From assembly GCA_036378155.1 (NCBI GenBank), contig DASUXA010000073.1, forward strand, positions 1 through 62,630: a DNA stretch of 62,630 nucleotides, in the 5' to 3' direction. A program made the translations under genes and the position numbers. The notes under the pieces were generated by a model. The model was not told where the DNA came from. It ran no database searches and was given only the letters and a program-made list of their open reading frames with translations. Source of the DNA: DASUXA01 sp036378155 (GTDB lineage: Bacteria; Actinomycetota; Actinomycetes; Mycobacteriales; Micromonosporaceae). Below are positions 34,097 to 43,614 of the stretch, piece by piece (position 1 is the stretch's first letter; every line of letters starts with the position of its first letter).

Positions 34097-34945
34097 GTGC
34101 GACTGACCGGAGCGGTGGTCGTGGTGACCGGCGGCGCGGGCGGTATCGGTACCGCCCTGGCGCGGCGGTTCGCCGCCGAGCAGGCGACCGCCGTGGTGGT
34201 CGCCGACCTCGACCGTGCGGCGGCGGAACGGGTCGCGTCGCAGTGCTCCGGGCTCGGCATGGGCGTCGACGTCACCGATGAGGACCAGGTACGGCACCTG
34301 GTCGACACGGTGCTCGACCGGTACGGACGCATCGACCTGTTCTGCTCCAACGCGGGCGTGACGACCGGCGCGGGGGTCGACGCCGACCCGGTGGAGTGGG
34401 CGCGCGCCTGGAACGTGAACGTGATGGCGCACGTGTACGCGGCACGCGCGGTGCTGCCGTCGATGCTGGCGCGCGGCAGCGGGTACCTGCTGCAGACCTG
34501 CTCGGCGGCGGGGCTGCTGACCGCCGTCGGCGACGCTCCGTACACGGTCACCAAACACGCCGCGGTCGGCTTCGCGGAATGGCTGGCGATCACCTACGGG
34601 GATCGCGGCATCCGGGTCAGCGCGGTCTGCCCGCAGGGGGTACGCACGCCGATGCTCACGGACGGGCTCGCCGCCGGGCACGTCGCCGCGCGGGTCACCG
34701 CCGCCGGCGGCGAGATCCTCGAACCGGAGCAGGTCGCCGAGGCGGTGGTCGAGGGGCTCGCCGAGGAGCGGTTCCTCATCCTGCCGCATCCCGAGGTCGC
34801 CGAGTACGTGCGCCGCAAGGCGACCGATCCGGACCGGTGGCTGACGGCGATGCGACGGCTGTCGGCGTCGCAGTCGCCTGCGAGGTCGCAGTCGCCCGCC
34901 GGCTCGCAGTCGCCCGCGCCGGGCGGCGAGGCGTCCGACGGCTGA
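34097..34945 (+). CDS. SDR family oxidoreductase with Ser-Gln-Ser-Pro tail repeat
   Basis: A 282-residue classical SDR with VVTGGAGGIG (cofactor), VADLDR giving an Asp for NAD, SNAGV in the NNAG position, the catalytic Ser in QTCSAAG, YTVTK as Tyr-x3-Lys, and QGVRTPM. The last 25 residues hold three copies of a SQSPA(R/G) unit and are likely disordered. GTG 34097 has GGGAGGAG upstream. It is probably transcribed with the TPR/Fn3 gene that follows 65 bases later; substrate unknown. Confidence 0.9.
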   Translation: MRLTGAVVVVTGGAGGIGTALARRFAAEQATAVVVADLDRAAAERVASQCSGLGMGVDVTDEDQVRHLVDTVLDRYGRIDLFCSNAGVTTGAGVDADPVEWARAWNVNVMAHVYAARAVLPSMLARGSGYLLQTCSAAGLLTAVGDAPYTVTKHAAVGFAEWLAITYGDRGIRVSAVCPQGVRTPMLTDGLAAGHVAARVTAAGGEILEPEQVAEAVVEGLAEERFLILPHPEVAEYVRRKATDPDRWLTAMRRLSASQSPARSQSPAGSQSPAPGGEASDG

Positions 34946-35010
34946 CGGGTTTTCCACCGCCGCGCGACTGGGGGTGGCGGGCCGACCGAACCGCCGGGCA
35001 GCATGACCCG

Positions 35011-36372
35011 GTGTCCGTCGCTGAGCACCTGACCTCGATCTGTCGTACCGCGACCGCCCTACGCGAGCGTGGTGACCTGGACGCCGCACGCAGCATGCTG
35101 GCTCCCGCCATCGACCTGGCTTCCGCCAGCCTCGGCGCCGACCATCCGGATGTTCTGGACGCGACGGGATTGCTCGCGGACGTGGAGTACGAACGAGGCG
35201 ACCTGCGCGCCGCCCGCCGACTGCTCGAGGAGGCGCTGGCGGCTGGACAGGTACCGCTCGGCCCGGCGCACCCGCAGATGCTGGCCCTCGCCGCGCGGCT
35301 CGGAGCGATCGCGCACGAGTTGGGCAACCGGCACGAGGCGCGACGCAACTTCACCACCGTGTCGACGCTCGGGCGTGCCGTACTCGCCCCGGACGACCCG
35401 GCGCTGCTGGTCGCCGACCGCTGGCTCGCCGCCGACGCCGGTCGCCACTACGACCCGGTACCCGACGAACATCCGACAGCGCCGCCGTCGGGTGAGCCCG
35501 GCGGACCGGACGAGCGTGTCGAACCGGGCGACGTTCCGGGCGACGCCGTCGGTGCGGGGGTCGCGGGCGTGTCGCCGGCGGCGGGCGAGCCGAACGATCC
35601 GCCCGAGTGGCCCGCGGTCCCGCCCGACTGGTCGCTCATCCGACCCGACAGGTCGCCCGCCGCGCCGGCACCGGACGACATGCCGACGCTGCCGGTCGCG
35701 CCCGGCGTTGTCGCGCTGCCGCGAACCGCTCCCCCGGCGTCGGCGTCCGCGCCCCGGTCCGCGGAGGGGTCGACGTCGGCGGTGGACCGTTCGGACGGCA
35801 CCGACGCCACCACGACCTCCCGTCCGTCCACGATCGACGGCCCAGCCGACGCGGGGTGCGGCGCCAACCGGGACGCCGACGGCGTCGACGCCGCGGCGAT
35901 CGCCCAGCGGGCGGCGGACACCCACGACGCCCACCGTCGCTCCCGCACACCGGTGATCGCACTCGCCGTGGTCACCGGGGTCGCCGCGCTCGCCGCCGCG
36001 GTCGTGGTGCTGACCGCGTTCTTCACCGCCCCGGCGCGGCCGCCGGCGTCAGCCGGACCGGTTCCGACCGCGACGTCGGCCCCACCAGCGGCACCCACCG
36101 GGCTGGCCCTGCGCGACCACGGCGGCTCGGTGACGCTGACCTGGTCGGATCCGACCGACGGGCGGGTACCGTTCGCGATCGCTGCCGGTCGCGCCGGCGA
36201 GAACTCCCGCGCCTTCCAGTCGGTGCCGCCCGGTACCACGCGCTACACCGTCAACGGTCTGAACCCGACCGTCGACTACTGCTTCGCGGTCGTCGCCGTG
36301 TACTCGACGGACCAGGTCGCGACCTCGGAACTCGTCTGTACGGACCGACCGGACCCGACCGCAACACGTTAA
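35011..36372 (+). CDS. TPR and fibronectin type III membrane protein
   Basis: A 453-residue protein. Residues 1-140 form tetratricopeptide-like helices (ATALRERGDLDAARSMLAPAIDLA, then DVEYERGDLRAARRLLEEAL and HELGNRHEARRNFTTV). A 170-residue Pro/Asp/Ala-rich region, one membrane helix (VIALAVVTGVAALAAAVVVLTAF) and a C-terminal fibronectin type III domain (VTLTWSDP, YTVNGLNPTVDYCFAVVAVY) follow. The topology places TPRs inside and Fn3 outside. GTG 35011 is the start that leaves the TPR repeat intact; its ribosome site is weak. It lies upstream of the Fn3/MoxR operon and may be part of the same surface complex. Confidence 0.8.
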   Translation: MSVAEHLTSICRTATALRERGDLDAARSMLAPAIDLASASLGADHPDVLDATGLLADVEYERGDLRAARRLLEEALAAGQVPLGPAHPQMLALAARLGAIAHELGNRHEARRNFTTVSTLGRAVLAPDDPALLVADRWLAADAGRHYDPVPDEHPTAPPSGEPGGPDERVEPGDVPGDAVGAGVAGVSPAAGEPNDPPEWPAVPPDWSLIRPDRSPAAPAPDDMPTLPVAPGVVALPRTAPPASASAPRSAEGSTSAVDRSDGTDATTTSRPSTIDGPADAGCGANRDADGVDAAAIAQRAADTHDAHRRSRTPVIALAVVTGVAALAAAVVVLTAFFTAPARPPASAGPVPTATSAPPAAPTGLALRDHGGSVTLTWSDPTDGRVPFAIAAGRAGENSRAFQSVPPGTTRYTVNGLNPTVDYCFAVVAVYSTDQVATSELVCTDRPDPTATR

Positions 36373-36406
36373 CCTATGTCGATATCCACAGGCGGCTGTC
36401 GAAGGG

Positions 36407-36435
36407 TTCGGTCGGTCGGTACGAACCCATATGAT
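36407..36435 (+). promoter_or_regulatory. Candidate promoter of the Fn3-MoxR-DUF58 operon
   Basis: TATGAT (36430-36435) is a good -10 box, with TTCGGT (36407-36412) 17 bases upstream as a weak -35. The -10 contains an ATG that is in frame with the next gene but would then lie upstream of the transcript, which supports the GTG at 36479 as the true start. A DnaA-box-like ATATCCACA occurs just upstream, at 36382-36390. Confidence 0.45.
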
Positions 36436-36478
36436 TGCGCGGTCCTGGGGAGGAACGCCGACGAAAGGCGACGAGGTC

Positions 36479-39037
36479 GTGCGCTGGGGACGTTCGTGGA
36501 TGAGGTCGCGAGGCAGGGGCGGGATCGTCACGATCGCGACGGTCGTCGGTCTGGCTGCCGCGACCGGGCTGACCGTGCTCGGGGTCGGCGCCGCCGACCA
36601 CGCGCTGGCGAACTATGACGCCAGCGCGTGGCTGTGGAGTTCGTCGCGCGGCGAGGTGGCCAGGGTCAACGGAGTGACCGGTCGGGTCGACACGCGGTAC
36701 AAGGTGACCGACGCGCAGGGTCATCAGGTCCAGGTCAGCCAGACCGATCGCTATCTGATCATGCGCGACCTGAACACCGGCAAGATCAGCGCGCTCGACC
36801 TGTCGACCCTGCAGGTCGCGGCGACCACGCAGACGACGCCCGGTCTCGGCGTCACCGTCGCGCTCGGCGGCGACGCCGCGTTCATCGTGGACGCCGTCCA
36901 GGGCGTGGTACGCCAGCTCGACCCGATCAGCCTCGCTCCGGTCGGCGAGGCGCTGCGCTTTCCACCCGGGCTGTCCGGCGGGGTGTTCGACAACGACGGT
37001 CTTCTGTGGCTGCTCGTCCCCGGCGAAGGGACGGTAGCCGCGGTCAGACCAGCGCCGACCACGCGGTCGGGCGTGTCCGGCAGTCCCCAGGTGGTACGCA
37101 CCGTCCCGGTCGCCGACCGCAACCACGACCTGAGCATCTCGGTGCTGGACTCCGGGGTGGCGGTCCTCGACCAGACCGCGGCGGTCCTGGTCACCGTGCG
37201 TGGCGACCGGACCCACCGGGTCGACCTCGGGCTCACCGGACTCGGATCGCTGCCGGAGCGCACGGTCGGCGATGTCGTACCGGTGACCGTCGTCGACGGT
37301 CGACACGTGTACGTGGTCAACGACGACAAGGTGCGCGAGTTCACCGTGCCGGGCGACAGTCCGAAACTGCGTCCGGCGGTGCCGTTCGCCGGCCGGCTGT
37401 ACTGCACGGACGACGCCACCGGAGTGGTGTACGTGCTCGACCTGGACGGTCGGCCGCTCGGCACGATCACCGTCCCGCACGCCGAGGGGCCGCTGGACCT
37501 CGACGTCCGCGAACATCACCTGTTCATCAACGCGCCGCACGGACCGACGGCGAGCGTCGTCGACGAACACGGCCGGGTCAAGGTGGTCGACAAGTACCCG
37601 AACAACGTGCTGGGCGGCGACCCGCCGCCGAAGCCGCCCGCACCGCCGCCGAGCAAGCCGAGGGTCGGACCGCCGGGCGCGCCGACGACCGTGGTCGCGT
37701 CCGCGGGCAACGCCCGCGCACGCATCACCTGGGGACCTGCACCCGCCAACGGATCACCCGTGCTCAGGTACGTCGTCGAAGGCGCGGGCGCACGCCCGTT
37801 GCAGGTCGGCGCCGGTCAGCGGTCTGTGGACGTCACCGGTTTGACCAACGGACGGCAGTACCGGTTCAGCGTGTACGCGGTGAACGCGAAGGGTGCCGGA
37901 CCGAAGCGGGTCAGCAATCCGGTCGTGCCGACCTCGGACGTACCGGACGCGCCCGCGAGCGTCACCGCGACCGCCAAGCCCGACGGGACCGTGGTCGTCA
38001 CGTGGCCGGCAGCGAACGGGCAGGGCCACCAGGTGTCGAGGTACCAGGTGACCGCCGTGACCGCCGGCGCCCAGGCGCCGATCGGCGACTCGACGACCAC
38101 GAGCCTGACGATCCCTAACGGGCGACTCGCCTACGGCAAGCAGTACGCGTTCACGGTCGTCGCGATCAACGACAAGGGCGCGGCCTCCAAGCCGTCGCCG
38201 CTGAGCGCGACCGTCGTGCCGTACACGGTGCCCGGCCAGCCGGCGAACACCCGCGCCACCACGGTCGGTTCGCGACGCGGCACGATCCAGGTGAGCTGGC
38301 AGCCGGCGGTCGACAATGGACGGCCGATCACCAAGTACGTCGTCAAGGCGAACGCCACCACGACCGACGTGACCTCGGGCACCAGTGTCACGCTCACCGG
38401 ATTCGCCGACGGCGCCACCGTCTCGGTCCAGGTCAGCGCGGTCAACGCGGCCGGCGCCGGGCCCGCCGCGAGCACGACCGCGCGCACGGTCAGCAAACCC
38501 ACCATCACGTTGACCTCGCCCGCCCCGCCCGGCTACACCTCCCTGTCCATCCCGTTCACCGTGAACGCGGGCGGTGCGAGCAACCCGACCTGCGCGATCT
38601 CGGTCAACGGCGGCGCGCCCGCGAGCATCGGCTGCTCCGGGTACACCCTGCGCGGGCTGCGGCCGGCGACCACCTACCGGTACACGATCACGGTCACCAA
38701 CCCCGCCGGCAGCGCGAGCGCGAGCGGCAGCCAGACCACGCGCACCATGTACGCCACGGTCATCTGCCCGAACAACGTCGGCGGGTACTGCGACAGCGGG
38801 ATCTGGGCGTACCGCACGCCGAGCCAGACGGGGACGGCGGTCGACCCGTCGCTGCCGGTCGGCACCCAGTTCCAGCCGCTGTGTCAGACCAGCGGCGGCA
38901 ACGTGAACGCCACTCCGTGGGGCGGCAAGAACAGCACGATCTGGCTGCGGCTGAGCCGCAGCGGCACCGCGTACTTCCCGTTCGCCTGGGCGCGGCTCGA
39001 CGGAGGCGACGACCCGACCGCCCTACCGAAGTGTTGA
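36479..39037 (+). CDS. Large membrane-anchored fibronectin type III protein
   Basis: An 852-residue surface protein. One membrane helix (IVTIATVVGLAAATGLTVLGVGA) near the N-terminus is followed by about 370 residues of beta-propeller-like repeats (YLIMRDLNTGKISALDLSTLQ, VLDSGVAVLD). A Pro-rich hinge (DPPPKPPAPPPSKP) leads to at least three Fn3 domains (each with WGPAPANGSPV- or WQPAVDNGRPI-type strands and YRFSVYAVNAKGAGPKR-like strands) and a Cys-containing C-terminal module. GTG 36479 is preferred because of AAAGG upstream and the -10 box position. It is the first gene of a MoxR-DUF58-transglutaminase-like operon and is probably the exported partner of that machinery. Confidence 0.85.
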   Translation: MRWGRSWMRSRGRGGIVTIATVVGLAAATGLTVLGVGAADHALANYDASAWLWSSSRGEVARVNGVTGRVDTRYKVTDAQGHQVQVSQTDRYLIMRDLNTGKISALDLSTLQVAATTQTTPGLGVTVALGGDAAFIVDAVQGVVRQLDPISLAPVGEALRFPPGLSGGVFDNDGLLWLLVPGEGTVAAVRPAPTTRSGVSGSPQVVRTVPVADRNHDLSISVLDSGVAVLDQTAAVLVTVRGDRTHRVDLGLTGLGSLPERTVGDVVPVTVVDGRHVYVVNDDKVREFTVPGDSPKLRPAVPFAGRLYCTDDATGVVYVLDLDGRPLGTITVPHAEGPLDLDVREHHLFINAPHGPTASVVDEHGRVKVVDKYPNNVLGGDPPPKPPAPPPSKPRVGPPGAPTTVVASAGNARARITWGPAPANGSPVLRYVVEGAGARPLQVGAGQRSVDVTGLTNGRQYRFSVYAVNAKGAGPKRVSNPVVPTSDVPDAPASVTATAKPDGTVVVTWPAANGQGHQVSRYQVTAVTAGAQAPIGDSTTTSLTIPNGRLAYGKQYAFTVVAINDKGAASKPSPLSATVVPYTVPGQPANTRATTVGSRRGTIQVSWQPAVDNGRPITKYVVKANATTTDVTSGTSVTLTGFADGATVSVQVSAVNAAGAGPAASTTARTVSKPTITLTSPAPPGYTSLSIPFTVNAGGASNPTCAISVNGGAPASIGCSGYTLRGLRPATTYRYTITVTNPAGSASASGSQTTRTMYATVICPNNVGGYCDSGIWAYRTPSQTGTAVDPSLPVGTQFQPLCQTSGGNVNATPWGGKNSTIWLRLSRSGTAYFPFAWARLDGGDDPTALPKC

Positions 39038-39068
39038 CCAGGACGAACTGCCCGAGGAGCGTCGCCGG

Positions 39069-40061
39069 ATGACCACCCCCACCGCTACCGCCACCGCCTT
39101 GAGTCCCGAGCGGGTGTCCGCCTGCGCGGCGCTCGCCACCCGGCTCACCGACAGCGTCGCCTCGGTCGTGCTGGGCAAGCCGCAGGTGGTGCGCCTGGCG
39201 CTGACCGCGCTGCTCGCCGAGGGCCACCTGCTGATCGAGGATGTACCCGGAGTCGGCAAGACGACCCTCGCCCGCGCGCTCGCCGCCTCGATCGACGGTC
39301 AGTGGCGGCGCGTCCAGTTCACCCCGGACCTGCTGCCCTCCGACGTCACCGGGGTCACCATCTACCACCAGGGCACTCGCTCGTTCGAGTTCCATCCCGG
39401 ACCGGTGTTCGCCAACATCGTCATCGCCGACGAGATCAACCGTGCCTCGCCGAAGACCCAGTCCGCCCTGCTGGAGGTCATGGAGGAGCGGTACGTCACC
39501 GTCGACGGCGTACGCCACCCGGTGCCCCGACCGTTCCTGGTGGTCGCCACCCAGAACCCGGTCGAGATGGACGGCACGTACCGGCTGCCCGAGGCGCAAC
39601 TCGACCGGTTCCTGATGAAGGTGTCCGTGGGATACCCGGACGAACAGGTCGAGGTCGACGTGCTCAAGGGCGCCGCCGCCGGCCGCTCGCCGGAGGGATT
39701 GACCCCGGTCACCGACACCGCGGCGATCGCCGACCTGGTACGGCTGGCACGGCAGGTCCACATCGTCGACGCGCTGTACACGTACGCGGTCCGGCTCGCC
39801 GCCGCGACCCGCGTCCACCCGCAGGTCCGGGTCGGTGTCAGTCCTCGCGGCGTGATCGCGTTGACCCGCGCCGCCAGCGCGTACGCGCTCGTCGACGGGC
39901 GGGGCTATGTCGTGCCCGAGGACCTCAAGGCGCTGGTCCCGCCGGTCTTCGCGCACCGCGTTCTGCTCCGACCCGAGGCCCAGGTGCGCGGCGTGACGGC
40001 GAACGACGTGCTGGCCGGTGTGCTCGCCGAGGTCCCGGTACCGTCCCCGGTCGCCGCATGA
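39069..40061 (+). CDS. MoxR-family AAA+ ATPase
   Basis: A 330-residue AAA+ ATPase with Walker A EDVPGVGKTTLARAL, QFTPDLLPSDVTG, Walker B IVIADEINRASPKTQSALLEVMEE, sensor 1 VVATQNPVEMDGTYRLPEAQLDRF and a C-terminal helical lid. MoxR ATPases act as chaperones for activation or assembly of cell-envelope complexes together with DUF58 proteins. ATG 39069 has GAGGAGC upstream, and the stop overlaps the DUF58 gene (ATGA). Confidence 0.96.
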   Translation: MTTPTATATALSPERVSACAALATRLTDSVASVVLGKPQVVRLALTALLAEGHLLIEDVPGVGKTTLARALAASIDGQWRRVQFTPDLLPSDVTGVTIYHQGTRSFEFHPGPVFANIVIADEINRASPKTQSALLEVMEERYVTVDGVRHPVPRPFLVVATQNPVEMDGTYRLPEAQLDRFLMKVSVGYPDEQVEVDVLKGAAAGRSPEGLTPVTDTAAIADLVRLARQVHIVDALYTYAVRLAAATRVHPQVRVGVSPRGVIALTRAASAYALVDGRGYVVPEDLKALVPPVFAHRVLLRPEAQVRGVTANDVLAGVLAEVPVPSPVAA

Positions 40062-41254
40062 GGCTCACCACCCGGGGGCTGGCGCTGACCGGCGCCGGAG
40101 CCGTGCTGACCGCGGTCGGGTTCCTCCTCGGCTACCCGGAGTTGGCCGCACTCGGGGCTGCCGCCCTGATCTCGGTGGTGGTCGCGGTCGGATACACGGC
40201 GTGGCGTCCCGGACTCGCCGTCGCCCGTACCGCCGAGCCGGACCGGGTCGGTCGAGGCGAGCCGTGCCACGTCACGCTCACCGTGCGCAACACCGGTCGG
40301 CTCCGCGCGGCCACCCTGGTCGCGTACGACCGCTGCGGTGCCGTGCCGGTACCGGTACCGCTGCTGCGGCTGCGTCCGGGACGCGACAGCGTGACCCGGT
40401 ACCCGGTACCGACGTCCCGCCGCGGGGTGGTCGACGTCGGACCGTTGCGGGTGTCCCGCCGCGACCCGCTGGGCCTCGCCACGCTGTCGCGGCGGTACGG
40501 CGGCACGACCAGGGTATGGGTCCATCCGCACAGCCACCGGCTGGCGGCGGTACCCGTCGGAATCACCCGCAGCCTCGACGGGCGGGTCGACCGGGTACCG
40601 CACGGCAGCATCACCTTCGACCGGCTGCGCGAGTACGTGCCCGGTGACGAGTTGCGCCGGGTGCACTGGCGGACCACGGCCCGCGTCGGCGACCTGATGG
40701 TCCGCGAGCACCTGGACACCAGCCTGCCCAGGATCGTCGTGCTTCTCGACGATCGGGCGGTCGCGTACCCCGACCTGTCCGTCGACACGTCGACGGCGTT
40801 CGAGGCCGCGTGCGAGGCGGCAGCCTCGCTGGTGCTCGCCGCGGTACGCGACGACATACCGGTGACCCTGGTCCTGGTCGGCGATGCGGCCGGCGCCCGC
40901 GAGGACGGGGCACGCGTCGCCGGCGAGGACGCCGGCCACCCGACCGGCGAACCGGGCGCGGGACGGCTGCTCGACCGGCTCGCCGAAGCTGATCCGCGGG
41001 CCGCGGCGGACACGCTCGAACCGGCGACCCGGCGGCTGCGCCAGCACCGCACCGGCGACACGCTGATCTTCCTCACCGGCGCCGCCGACCCCGAGGACCT
41101 GGCACAGGTACGCGCGCTGCAACCCGCGTACCCGGTCACCCTGGTCACGGCCTTCGACCCGGTCGCACCGTCCGCTGTGGACGGTGTGACGGTGCTGGCG
41201 GTGCGCGACGCCGCCGAATTCGCCGCCGCGTGGGACGGGATGCGGGCATGGTGA
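40058..41254 (+). CDS. DUF58 domain membrane protein
   Basis: A 398-residue protein with two N-terminal membrane helices (ALTGAGAVLTAVGFLLGYPELAALGAAALISVVVAV). A CARDB-like beta region and the DUF58 block (DFDRLREYVPGDELRRVHWRTTARVGDLMVREH) follow, then a von Willebrand A-like fold (PRIVVLLDD) with an incomplete metal site. DUF58 proteins are regular MoxR partners. ATGA overlap at the start and overlap with the next gene at the end indicate one translational unit. Confidence 0.93.
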   Translation: MRLTTRGLALTGAGAVLTAVGFLLGYPELAALGAAALISVVVAVGYTAWRPGLAVARTAEPDRVGRGEPCHVTLTVRNTGRLRAATLVAYDRCGAVPVPVPLLRLRPGRDSVTRYPVPTSRRGVVDVGPLRVSRRDPLGLATLSRRYGGTTRVWVHPHSHRLAAVPVGITRSLDGRVDRVPHGSITFDRLREYVPGDELRRVHWRTTARVGDLMVREHLDTSLPRIVVLLDDRAVAYPDLSVDTSTAFEAACEAAASLVLAAVRDDIPVTLVLVGDAAGAREDGARVAGEDAGHPTGEPGAGRLLDRLAEADPRAAADTLEPATRRLRQHRTGDTLIFLTGAADPEDLAQVRALQPAYPVTLVTAFDPVAPSAVDGVTVLAVRDAAEFAAAWDGMRAW

Positions 41255-43614
41255 ACCGGACACGCCGCGCCGTCCTGCCGTCGACCGTGGCGGCGCTGAC
41301 CACCCTCGCGGTCCTGCCGCTGGACCGGGTGTACCACGGGCGCCTGCTCACCTGGCTGCTCATCGGCGCCGCCGCCGGGTCGGTCGCCGTCAGCGCCCTG
41401 GTGCGCCGCCTGCCGGCGTGGACCGCCGGACCCGCCTCGGCTCTGGTACTGGGCGGATACAGCCTGCTCGCCGCGCGCGTCGCGGCGCGGGCGGGCGAGG
41501 TTCCCGGTACCACCGTGGCGCTGTGGTGGGACGCGCTGCGCAACGGCGTCCCCCGGCTGCTGACCGCGTTGGTACCGGTCGAGCCCCAACCCGACACCGT
41601 CCTCGTCCCGCTGATCGCCACCTGGCTCGCGGGGCTGGCCGGCGCGGAACTCGCGCTGCGGACCCGGTACCGGCTGGGCAGCCTGGCACCGGCGATCGTG
41701 CTGTACGCCGCCACTCTCGTCCTGCTCGGACCAGGTGCCGCGCAGCCACGCTGGGCGTTGCTCGTCGCCGCGGTCGCGTCGGTCGGTCTGGCCGCCGACG
41801 CGGGCCCAGCCCACGCCGACCCAGCCCACACCGACTCCACCGGCGCCGAGCCCGCCCAACCGGGCCGGTCAGCTGCGGCCCTGCCCTGGCGGGTGCGTGG
41901 TCGGCTGCTCGCCGGTACCGCAGGCGCGCTGGCGATGTCGCTCGTCGCCGCGATCGCGGTGGCACCAGCCGTCGCGGCGCGCGTCACCGCCCGACCGTTC
42001 GACCCGCGCGCCCACGTCACGCCGCCCGACCTCGACGCCCTCGACGAGAACCCGCTGACCAGGCTGTCCGGCTGGGCGGTTGACGCCGACCAGCCGCTGC
42101 TGCGCACCGAGATCACCGCGCCCCCCGGTACCGGCGAGCTTCGTCTGCGCCTGGCTGTCCTGCCCCGCTACGACGGCGTGACGTGGCGCGTCGGCGGGGT
42201 GTACCGCCCGGCGGGGCGGCTGCTGCCTCCAGCCGAAGCGGAGCCGCCGACCACCGCTGATCCGGGCGGGCGGCAAAGCCCCGCCGGACCCGACGGTCCG
42301 GTGACGACGGTGGTGCAGCGCATCACCGTCGACGAACTGTCCGGCGCGCTCCTGCCGACCGTCCCCGACCCGTACCGGGTCGACGGGGTCCGCATCGGGT
42401 ACGACCAGGTCTCCGGTACCGCAGCCGTACCGGGCGGGCTGCGTCCCGGTCTGACCTACACGGTGGTGTCCCGCCGGACCGGGGTCGACGTCAACCTGCT
42501 CCCCGCCGCGGACGTGCCCTCCGGGCCGGACGTCGCCGACTACCTCGACATCGGCGCCACCGTCCCGGACGACCTGACGCGGCTCGCCCAACAGATCGGC
42601 GAGGGCAGCGCCGAACCGTATCAGCGGGCGTCGGCGATCGAGCAGTTCCTCGCCGAGCACTACCGGTACGTCACCGACGCTCCGAGCGGCCACGCCCTGC
42701 CCAACCTGCGGTTCTTCCTGCTGGGCAGACGCGATCTCGGTGGGCAGCGCGGCACCTCGGAGCAGTTCGCCGCCGCGTTCGCAGTACTCGGGCGCATTCT
42801 CGGTCTGCCGACCCGTGTGGTGGTCGGGTTCCGGGTACGTCCGGGTGCCGGCACGGTCCGCGGATCGGACGCCCTTGCCTGGCCGGAAGTGCTGTTCACC
42901 GGCATCGGCTGGGTACCGTTCGACCCGTTGCCGCACGCTGACACCCCACCTCGACCGGTGGAGGACGACATCCGCCCACGTCCGCAGCCGTCGACCGCGC
43001 CACCGTCGGTCGCGCCGACCCCGGCGCTGTCCCCGCCGACACCACCGGTCACCCGGCCACCTCACGCGACTGGCGTGACGGGCGGTACCGGCGCCGGTCC
43101 GCTCGCCTTCGCCGGGGCGTTGGCGGTGCTCGCGGCCGCGGCGTGTCTGGTCACCATCGCGTGGCTTCGACGTCGGCTGCGGGAGAAGCGCCTGGGCGCC
43201 GCCTCGCCAGCCGACCGGATCACCGGGGCGTGGCTGGAGATCCTCGACGGGCTGCGACTGGCCCGCCGTCCCGCCCCCGTACACCTGACGACCAGCGAAG
43301 TCGTCGCACACGCGGCGACGGTCGGCGCCGCCTGCGGACGCACCCGGCTGCCCACGCCGCCGCTCGACGACCTGGGCGCCGCCGCCAACCTGGTCACCTT
43401 CGCCCCGTACGGCGTGCCCGACGAGACCGCCGACCGGGCCACCGCGCAGGCCGTCGCGTACCTCGCCGAACTTCGCCGACGCCAGCCGAGACGGCGGCGG
43501 CTGCTGTGGTCGATCGACCCCCGCCCGCTGCGCTGGCACCGACACCGCCCACACACGGCGGACCCGGCAGCGAGCGACCCCGTCGAGCCGGTCCGGCAGC
43601 GCGAACCGGTCTAG
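41248..43614 (+). CDS. Transglutaminase-like membrane protein with degenerate active site
   Basis: A 788-residue protein with six to seven N-terminal membrane helices (about residues 10-250), an extracytoplasmic transglutaminase-like domain (about 450-590), a Pro/Thr-rich stretch, a last membrane helix (about 625-650) and a C-terminal DUF4129-like helical region. In the core domain the usual G-x-C-E nucleophile region reads GTSEQFAAAFAVLGRILGLPTRVVVGF and the His region reads DALAWPEVLFTG. Cys and His therefore appear replaced, while the Asp of FDPLP remains. It is probably a structural rather than catalytic member of the MoxR complex. ATG 41248 or GTG 41251 overlaps the DUF58 stop. Confidence 0.87.
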   Translation: MVNRTRRAVLPSTVAALTTLAVLPLDRVYHGRLLTWLLIGAAAGSVAVSALVRRLPAWTAGPASALVLGGYSLLAARVAARAGEVPGTTVALWWDALRNGVPRLLTALVPVEPQPDTVLVPLIATWLAGLAGAELALRTRYRLGSLAPAIVLYAATLVLLGPGAAQPRWALLVAAVASVGLAADAGPAHADPAHTDSTGAEPAQPGRSAAALPWRVRGRLLAGTAGALAMSLVAAIAVAPAVAARVTARPFDPRAHVTPPDLDALDENPLTRLSGWAVDADQPLLRTEITAPPGTGELRLRLAVLPRYDGVTWRVGGVYRPAGRLLPPAEAEPPTTADPGGRQSPAGPDGPVTTVVQRITVDELSGALLPTVPDPYRVDGVRIGYDQVSGTAAVPGGLRPGLTYTVVSRRTGVDVNLLPAADVPSGPDVADYLDIGATVPDDLTRLAQQIGEGSAEPYQRASAIEQFLAEHYRYVTDAPSGHALPNLRFFLLGRRDLGGQRGTSEQFAAAFAVLGRILGLPTRVVVGFRVRPGAGTVRGSDALAWPEVLFTGIGWVPFDPLPHADTPPRPVEDDIRPRPQPSTAPPSVAPTPALSPPTPPVTRPPHATGVTGGTGAGPLAFAGALAVLAAAACLVTIAWLRRRLREKRLGAASPADRITGAWLEILDGLRLARRPAPVHLTTSEVVAHAATVGAACGRTRLPTPPLDDLGAAANLVTFAPYGVPDETADRATAQAVAYLAELRRRQPRRRRLLWSIDPRPLRWHRHRPHTADPAASDPVEPVRQREPV

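Noticed and set aside
34860..34930. Separate repeat locus at the SDR C-terminus
   Set aside because: The three SQSPA units are in-frame coding repeats of a disordered tail, not an independent element.
36382..36390. Functional DnaA box upstream of the Fn3 operon
   Set aside because: A single 8/9 match, which is expected by chance at this scale.
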